DNA of 8,906 bases, from the NCBI GenBank assembly GCA_964457725.1, contig CAYWGQ010000155.1, positions 1 through 8,906 of the forward strand, in the 5' to 3' direction. Positions within the stretch are counted from its first letter, which is position 1; each line of letters opens with the position of its first letter. The notes under the pieces were generated by a model. That model did no database searches. It was not told where the DNA came from and saw nothing but the letters and a program-made list of their open reading frames with translations. This document shows, in pieces, positions 5,145 to 8,906 of the stretch. This DNA is from FEN-1219 sp964457725. Its GTDB lineage: Bacteria > Pseudomonadota > Gammaproteobacteria > Steroidobacterales > Rariloculaceae. The position numbers were made by a program, and so were the translations under genes.

Positions 5145-6176
5145 ATGAGCGGCTCAATTGTGCGCACCGCCGTCGTCGGCAGCTATCCGCAGCCCGACTG
5201 GCTCGTCGATCGTGCGCTCCTCGCGAAGTTCATGGCACCGCGCGTCCGCGTCCGCGAGATCTGGCGAATACCGCCCGAGCATCTCGAGGAGGCGCAGGAC
5301 GACGCGACGATCGTCGCGATCCGCGACCAGGAGCGCGCCGGAATCGACATCGTCACCGACGGCGAGATCCGCCGCGAGAGCTACTCGAACCGCTTCGCGA
5401 ACGCGCTCGACGGGATCGACCGCGAGCGTCACGGCGAGATCGTCGGCCGGACCGGCGCGAAGATTCCGGTGCCGCTCGTCACCGGACCGATCCGCAGGCG
5501 CGAGCCGGTCGAGGTGCGCGACGTGCGCTTCCTCCGCGCGAACACCGACCGCGTCGTCAAGATCACGCTGCCCGGGCCGTTCACGATGGCGCAGCAGGCG
5601 ATCGACGAGCATTACGGCAGCCGCGAGTCGCTCGCGCTCGCTTACGCGGAAGCCGTGCGCGAGGAGATCGCGGACCTGTTCGCTGCCGGCGCCGACGTCG
5701 TGCAGCTCGACGAGCCGTGGCTCCAGGCGCGCGCCGAGGAGGCCCGCAAGTACGCCGTCCGTGCGATCAACCGTGCCGTCGAGGGGGTCGGCGGGACGAC
5801 CGCGCTGCACCTGTGCTTCGGCTATGCCGCGCTCGTGAAGGACAAGCCGTCGGACGGCTACTCGTTCCTGCCGGAGCTCGAGGCGTGCGCCGTCGACCAG
5901 ATCTCGATCGAGGCGGCCCAGCCGAACCTCGATCTCGCCGTGCTCCGCGAGCTGCCGTCGAAGACGCTGATGGTCGGCGTGCTGGATCTGGCCGATCCGG
6001 GCATCGAGAGCGCGGAGACCGTGGCCGAGCGGATTCGCCGGGCGCTCGAGATCGTGCCGCCCGAGCGGCTGATCGCGACACCCGACTGCGGCATGAAGTA
6101 TCTGCCGCGCCCGGTCGCCTTCGGCAAGCTGTGCGCCCTCGCCGCGGGCGCCCGCCTCGCGGGGGCCGAGCGATAG
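5145..6176 (+). CDS. Cobalamin-independent methionine synthase-like protein (MetE C-terminal domain only)
   Basis: A 343-residue TIM-barrel protein of the MetE C-terminal/COG0620 family, which transfers a methyl group to a zinc-bound thiol (homocysteine in MetE, making methionine). The zinc set is complete: H222 and C224 in 'LHLCFG', E256 in 'ISIEAA', and C315 in 'PDCGMKY'. Other marks are 'GSYP' (12-15), 'TDGEIRRESY' (71-80), 'LPGPFTMA' and 'QLDEPW' (187-192). Full MetE has about 750 residues with an N-terminal duplicate barrel; this protein lacks it, like the stand-alone 'core' methionine synthases and archaeal-type enzymes, which may use another methyl donor. The thiol and methyl donor are therefore uncertain, and a different thiol methyltransferase is possible. 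ATG 5145 was preferred over ATG 5136 because the latter overlaps the likely -10 box. Gluconokinase follows after 26 bp, probably co-transcribed. No signal peptide is seen, so it is cytoplasmic. Confidence 0.85.
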   Translation: MSGSIVRTAVVGSYPQPDWLVDRALLAKFMAPRVRVREIWRIPPEHLEEAQDDATIVAIRDQERAGIDIVTDGEIRRESYSNRFANALDGIDRERHGEIVGRTGAKIPVPLVTGPIRRREPVEVRDVRFLRANTDRVVKITLPGPFTMAQQAIDEHYGSRESLALAYAEAVREEIADLFAAGADVVQLDEPWLQARAEEARKYAVRAINRAVEGVGGTTALHLCFGYAALVKDKPSDGYSFLPELEACAVDQISIEAAQPNLDLAVLRELPSKTLMVGVLDLADPGIESAETVAERIRRALEIVPPERLIATPDCGMKYLPRPVAFGKLCALAAGARLAGAER

Positions 6177-6202
6177 GTCCGGCGACGGAGCCGTGGATCG
6201 TC

Positions 6203-6676
6203 ATGGGCGTTTCCGGCTCTGGTAAGACCCTGATCGCGCGACGTCTCGCCGCAGCGCGTTCCGCGGCGTTCGCGGACGCGGACGACTTCCACCCGCCGGA
6301 GAACGTCGCGAAGATGGCGTCCGGCCTGCCGCTCGACGACGACGATCGGGCCCCGTGGCTCGCGAGCCTGCGCCGTTGGCTCGGCGAGCGCCACGCCGAA
6401 GGCCGGGCGGCCGTGCTCGCGTGCTCCGCGCTGAAGCGCCGGTATCGCGACGCGCTGCGCGCCGGGCTGCCGAGCGTTGCGTTCGTGCATCTGGTCGTTC
6501 CGGCCGAGGAGCTCGCGCGGCGGCTGGAGAGCCGCACGCACTTCATGCCGCGTGCGCTCCTCGCCTCGCAGCTCGAGACGCTCGAGCCGCTCGAGCCGGA
6601 CGAGCGCGGCATCGACGTCGACGGCACCGCGAGCCCGGAAGCGATCGTGGCAGAGATCTTGCTTGCGTTCGCCTGA
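6203..6676 (+). CDS. gntK: Gluconokinase
   Basis: A 157-residue P-loop kinase of the thermoresistant gluconokinase (GntK/IdnK) type, converting D-gluconate and ATP to 6-phosphogluconate for the Entner-Doudoroff or pentose phosphate pathway in the cytoplasm. Motifs in order are Walker A 'GVSGSGKT' (2-9), 'ADADDFHPPENVAKMASGLPLDDDDRAPWL' (24-53), 'CSALKRRYRD' (74-83) and 'SRTHFMPRALLASQLETLEPLEPDE' (110-134). All are standard for the family, and the length is close to normal (about 160-175). The start is doubtful: ATG 6203 begins right at the P-loop and omits most of the first beta strand, which E. coli GntK has ('YVLMGVSG'). The in-frame codons upstream encode 'EPWIV', which would complete that strand, but no ATG, GTG or TTG lies there. 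GGAG (6187-6190) is 12 nt from ATG 6203. Function is secure; the N-terminus is not. Confidence 0.88.
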   Translation: MGVSGSGKTLIARRLAAARSAAFADADDFHPPENVAKMASGLPLDDDDRAPWLASLRRWLGERHAEGRAAVLACSALKRRYRDALRAGLPSVAFVHLVVPAEELARRLESRTHFMPRALLASQLETLEPLEPDERGIDVDGTASPEAIVAEILLAFA

Positions 6677-6728
6677 GTCTTGCGCTGCGCGCTCTGCGGT
6701 TGCACGCATCCGCCGGCTCGCCCATCAT

Positions 6729-6745
6729 GCGCCGGAGGCCGGCGC
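6729..6745. terminator. 7-bp hairpin after gluconokinase
   Basis: GCGCCGG (6729-6735) and CCGGCGC (6739-6745) form a perfect stem with a 3-nt loop in the 113-bp gap between gntK and the winged-helix gene. No T-tract follows. It could be a weak terminator or processing site separating two transcription units; the rest of the gap shows no clear promoter. Confidence 0.3.
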
Positions 6746-6789
6746 TTCGCGCATCATCGGCACCGAGAAATCCGAGGCATTCATCCCCA

Positions 6790-7182
6790 ATGGCGGAAGA
6801 CGCGGACTTCACCGACGCGTTCTGCGAGTTTCTTCAGCACTCCGTAACGGCGATCGAGGCCGCGGAGCTGCTGCTCGTGCTGCACGAGGACCCGGCGCGC
6901 GCGTGGATGCCCGAGGAGCTGGTCGAACGGCTCCGGCCGAACACGACGGTATCCGAGGCCGACGTCGGACGTCATCTGGAAATGTTCCAGGCGCGGGGGC
7001 TGGTCGAGCGCGCGCCGGACGGCCGCGTCAGTTACAAGCCCGCGTCCGACGAGATCGACGGTTACGTCGCCACTCTCGCGCGACTGTATAACGAGCGGCC
7101 CGTCACGTTGATCCGGGTTATCTACGCGCTGCGAGACACGCGCATCAAGAGCTTCGCGGACGCATTCAAGTTCCGGAAATAG
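6790..7182 (+). CDS. Small winged-helix-like protein, putative regulator
   Basis: A 130-residue soluble protein. Residues 22-86 have the spacing of a winged helix-turn-helix: helix 'AIEAAELLLVLHED' (21-34), 'MPEELVERLRP' (40-50), a recognition-like helix 'SEADVGRHLEMFQARGLVER' (55-74), then a wing 'APDGRVSYKPA' (75-85). The C-terminal helix 'EIDGYVATLARLYNERPVTLIRVIYAL' (88-114) could be for dimerisation, and the tail 'RDTRIKSFADAFKFRK' is basic. DNA binding is inferred from this pattern, not from a named family match. The start at ATG 6790 gives a protein beginning MAEDADF; an in-frame ATG at 6727 would add a low-complexity Arg/Ala-rich stretch and is less likely. GAGG at 6774-6777 is distant (12 nt). 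Only 11 bp separate it from the first DUF5985-like gene, so they form an operon. It may regulate the operon or act as a signalling partner. Confidence 0.72.
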   Translation: MAEDADFTDAFCEFLQHSVTAIEAAELLLVLHEDPARAWMPEELVERLRPNTTVSEADVGRHLEMFQARGLVERAPDGRVSYKPASDEIDGYVATLARLYNERPVTLIRVIYALRDTRIKSFADAFKFRK

Positions 7183-7193
7183 AAGGAAACTGC

Positions 7194-7463
7194 ATGGAGA
7201 CGTTCCGGTTGGTGCTGTTCTCGCTCGCGGCGATCACCAGCCTCTCCTGCACGCTGCTGCTGTTTCGCGGTTATGCGCGGAGCGGCATGCGGCTGCTCCT
7301 CTGGAGCGCGCTCTGCTTCGTGTTCCTGACGATGAACAACATGCTGCTCTTCGTCGACACGATCGTGCTGCCGACGCAGGTAGATCTGCGTCCGTACCGT
7401 CTCGCGATGGCGCTCGCGGCGATCGCGTGCCTGCTCTACGCATTCGTCTGGGAGGCCGAATGA
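7194..7463 (+). CDS. Small membrane protein, DUF5985-like (first of a pair)
   Basis: An 89-residue integral membrane protein of unknown function with three predicted helices (about 5-24, 33-56 and 67-85) and short charged loops ('RGYARSGMR', 'DLRPYR'). 'FRGYARSGMRLLLWSALCFVFLTMNNMLLFVD' follows the pattern of DUF5985 proteins: helix, positively charged turn, then a helix with an Asn-rich end (NNM). The ATG at 7194 is preceded by AAGGAA at 7184-7189, and its TGA overlaps the next ATG (7460-7463). It resembles its downstream neighbour in length, topology and motif positions, so the two are probably ancient duplicates and may form a heteromer in the inner membrane. The operon begins with a winged-helix-like gene and a poly-HAMP gene lies downstream, which suggests a signalling role; this is inference. 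Confidence 0.75.
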   Translation: METFRLVLFSLAAITSLSCTLLLFRGYARSGMRLLLWSALCFVFLTMNNMLLFVDTIVLPTQVDLRPYRLAMALAAIACLLYAFVWEAE

Positions 7464-7732
7464 CCGACTTGACGCTCGGCTACCTCGGCGGCGCGGTCAC
7501 CATGGGTTTTCTGATCGCCGGATTGTTTTTCCTGCGCTTCTGGCGCAAGACCGACGACCGGCTGTTCCTCGCGTTCGCGGCAGCCTTCGTGTTGCTCGCG
7601 CTGAATCAGCTGCTTGCGACGTTCATCGGTTTCGGCGACGAGCGCGTCGTCTACGTCTACTCGCTCCGCGTGCTCGGATTCCTGCTCATCCTCTGGGCGA
7701 TCTTCGACAAGAACTTCAGCGTCGGCCGCTGA
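7460..7732 (+). CDS. Small membrane protein, DUF5985-like (second of a pair)
   Basis: A 90-residue membrane protein with three predicted helices (about 7-28, 34-57 and 65-83). The pattern 'GLFFLRFWRKTDDRLFLAFAAAFVLLALNQLL' followed by 'YSLRVLGFLLILWAIFDKN' is characteristic of DUF5985: an aromatic/Arg/Lys turn after helix 1, an Asn at the end of helix 2, and a terminal 'IFDKN'. ATG 7460 overlaps the upstream stop as ATGA and is preceded by GGAGG (7451-7455, 4-nt spacer), implying coupled translation and probably equal amounts of the two proteins. The start at 7427 in the same frame would add an Arg-rich stretch inside the preceding gene and is rejected. Weak inverted repeats follow (7741-7745/7750-7754 and 7759-7764/7777-7782) without a T-tract. 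No enzymatic residues are evident. Confidence 0.78.
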   Translation: MTDLTLGYLGGAVTMGFLIAGLFFLRFWRKTDDRLFLAFAAAFVLLALNQLLATFIGFGDERVVYVYSLRVLGFLLILWAIFDKNFSVGR

Positions 7733-7791
7733 CGAGCTTTGCGCGGATTCGCGCGTCGTCCTCGGAGGGCGGCGCGCGAGGAAGCGCTCCG

Positions 7792-7846
7792 TTCCAAAAT
7801 TTGCAATTCGCCGAGCCGAGCTTTCGCGGTTTTCCAAATTTTGGAA
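7792..7846. promoter_or_regulatory. Twin AT-rich palindromic boxes upstream of the poly-HAMP gene
   Basis: TTCCAAATTTTGGAA (7832-7846) is a perfect palindrome with 7-bp half-sites around one base. TTCCAAAATTTGCAA (7792-7806) is the same box with one half-site pair broken. Their centres (7839 and 7799) are 40 bp apart, close to four helical turns, and 12 bp of the two boxes (7792-7803 and 7835-7846) are exact inverted copies. They are conspicuous in GC-rich DNA and lie 121 bp before ATG 7967. They look like paired operators for a dimeric regulator that could loop or bind cooperatively. The binder is unknown; the winged-helix protein at 6790-7182 is one candidate. Confidence 0.55.
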
Positions 7847-7957
7847 TCCGCGTGGAAAGTGTTGCCTATGCCGGACTCCCGAAGGCCGTGCGGGCGCGGG
7901 TATTCTTCGGCCCTTCGACGCCCAGCCGGGTGCCTCACAACTTTCGAAAAAATCGAC

Positions 7958-7961
7958 GGAG
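7958..7961 (+). promoter_or_regulatory. Ribosome binding site of the poly-HAMP gene
   Basis: GGAG lies 5 nt before ATG 7967, fixing this start over the adjacent in-frame GTG at 7964. Confidence 0.6.
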
Positions 7962-7966
7962 CCGTG

Positions 7967-8906
7967 ATGAGCACAGTCCTGGCGCCACCGCCCGCGCTTC
8001 CCGCCCCCGCAGACGAGATGACGATGATCCACACGGCGCTGCACGCGTTGAAGCGCGGCGACGCGAGCGTGCGCTTACCCGTCGGCGGCGCCGGCGCGTT
8101 CGCGAGCGTGGCGGAGGTGTTCAACGAGCTCGTCGAGCAGAGCGCGACGATGGCGCAGGAGATTGCGCGGCTGTCGCAGGTCGTCGGCAAGGAAGGGAAG
8201 CTGAAGCGCCGGGCGCATCTGCCGGGCGCTCACGGGCTGTGGGCGGAATCGGTCGACAGCATCAACTCGCTGATCGACGACCTCGTGCATCCGACGAGCG
8301 AGGTCGCGCGCGTGATCGGCGCCGTCGCGCGAGGCGACCTGTCGAAGAGCATGGCGCTCGAGCTCGACGGGCGTCCGCTCGAAGGCGAGTTCCGGCGCAC
8401 CGCGAAGACGATCAATCAGATGGTCGAGCAGCTCGCGAGCTTCTCGGCCGAGGTGATTCGCGTCGCGCGCGAGGTCGGCACCGAAGGCAAGCTCGGCGGG
8501 CAGGCGAAGGTGCGGGGCGTCGCCGGCACGTGGAAGGAGCTGACCGACTCGGTCAACTCGATGGCGGGTAACCTGACGGCGCAGGTGCGGAACATCGCCG
8601 ATGTGACGACCGCGGTCGCGAAGGGCGATCTCTCGAAGAAGATCGAGGTCGACGTCAAGGGCGAGTTCCTGACTGTGAAGAGCACCATCAACACGATGGT
8701 GGATCAGCTGCGCTCGTTCGCCTCCGAGGTCACGCGCGTCGCGCGGGAGGTCGGCTCGGAAGGCATTCTCGGCGGCCAGGCGCGCGTCGAGGGCGTGTCC
8801 GGCACGTGGAAGGACTTGACCGATTCGGTCAACTCGATGGCCGGCAACCTCACCGCCCAGGTCCGCAACATCGCCGACGTGACGAAAGCCGTCGCCGCCG
8901 GCGATC
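7967..8906 (+). CDS. Poly-HAMP protein, probable cytoplasmic hybrid histidine kinase (3'-truncated by window edge)
   Basis: The frame stays open from ATG 7967 to the window end (313 residues, no stop). After a Pro/Ala-rich start (1-16) it is a chain of HAMP units with no membrane helix or signal peptide. Divergent units begin near 22 and 66; from about 112 the units alternate between canonical HAMPs ('VARGDLSKSM' 120-129, 'VAKGDLSKKI' 217-226) and divergent ones ('VGTEGKLGGQA' 170-180, 'VGSEGILGGQA' 262-272), with a 92-residue (276-bp) two-HAMP period. A seventh unit starts at 'VAAGD' (309-313). Such soluble poly-HAMP chains are typical of large hybrid histidine kinases (group III/Nik1-like) that carry GAF, HisKA/HATPase and receiver domains further on; those are outside the window, so kinase activity is inferred. 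Alternating HAMP states would relay a conformational signal. It lies 234 bp after the DUF5985 pair. Confidence 0.85.
   Translation, partial: MSTVLAPPPALPAPADEMTMIHTALHALKRGDASVRLPVGGAGAFASVAEVFNELVEQSATMAQEIARLSQVVGKEGKLKRRAHLPGAHGLWAESVDSINSLIDDLVHPTSEVARVIGAVARGDLSKSMALELDGRPLEGEFRRTAKTINQMVEQLASFSAEVIRVAREVGTEGKLGGQAKVRGVAGTWKELTDSVNSMAGNLTAQVRNIADVTTAVAKGDLSKKIEVDVKGEFLTVKSTINTMVDQLRSFASEVTRVAREVGSEGILGGQARVEGVSGTWKDLTDSVNSMAGNLTAQVRNIADVTKAVAAGD

Noticed and set aside
5767..6705. Minus-strand reading frames opposite the methionine synthase-like and gluconokinase genes
   Set aside because: Ser/Arg-rich compositional shadows of genes whose catalytic motifs are intact on the + strand.
7854..7865. 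Sigma-54 type promoter (TGG...TTGC) before the poly-HAMP gene
   Set aside because: GG and GC are separated by 8 bp instead of the required 10, so the -24/-12 geometry fails.
7436..8044. Minus-strand reading frames covering the DUF5985 gene, the operator region and the HAMP start
   Set aside because: Antisense to well-supported genes, charged low-complexity products, and they cross the palindromic boxes.
1..8906. CRISPR array, tRNA/rRNA, transposase or prophage genes
   Set aside because: No regularly spaced direct repeats, no cloverleaf with CCA end, no DDE/Y1 transposase or phage structural motif was recognised on either strand.

Overview
The window is GC-rich chromosomal DNA (roughly two-thirds G+C, with strong G/C preference at third codon positions) from what looks like a soil or environmental proteobacterium. 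The best taxonomic hint is a short repeat whose GTAG head and GCGGCTG stem resemble the GTAG-type REP elements of Xanthomonadales such as Stenotrophomonas. DUF6152-type secreted proteins and core-MetE-like enzymes also suit a gammaproteobacterium (Steroidobacter/Xanthomonadales-like). This assignment is an inference, not proof.

Left part (1-4913). The 3' end of a metallo-beta-lactamase-fold hydrolase gene on the + strand meets, across two hairpins, a block of six minus-strand genes. Read in their own direction these are: a small protein with a helical N-terminus and two membrane helices (4479-4913); a small secreted DUF6152-like protein (3964-4374); two secreted proteins sharing a 'GRWDG' core (3155-3967 and 2199-3158), tied to each other and to the preceding gene by ATGA overlaps; a 94-bp REPIN-like element; a secreted protein that fuses a DUF6152-like domain to a GRWDG domain (896-1987); and a second small DUF6152-like protein (441-848). 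Every secreted protein in the block belongs to one or both of two families of unknown function, and the fusion gene suggests the families work together in the envelope. The DUF6152-like domains are predicted to begin with His-His after signal-peptide cleavage. Each GRWDG protein keeps exactly two cysteines at equivalent places. This is the best candidate here for an undescribed system.

Middle part (4914-6676). A divergent region with an exact TATAAT box on the minus side leads on the + strand into a 343-residue cobalamin-independent methionine synthase-like enzyme (C-terminal half only, all zinc ligands present), possibly from a leaderless transcript. A thermoresistant-type gluconokinase with an unclear start follows 26 bp later.

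Right part (6677-8906). A small winged-helix-like protein is followed closely by two three-helix membrane proteins of the DUF5985 type, the last two overlapping by ATGA. A 234-bp gap holding two AT-rich palindromic boxes then leads to the 5' part of a large soluble protein made of consecutive HAMP units, which runs off the window. By family resemblance the last is probably a cytoplasmic poly-HAMP hybrid histidine kinase; its catalytic part is outside the window. No tRNA, rRNA, CRISPR array, insertion sequence or transposase gene was seen.
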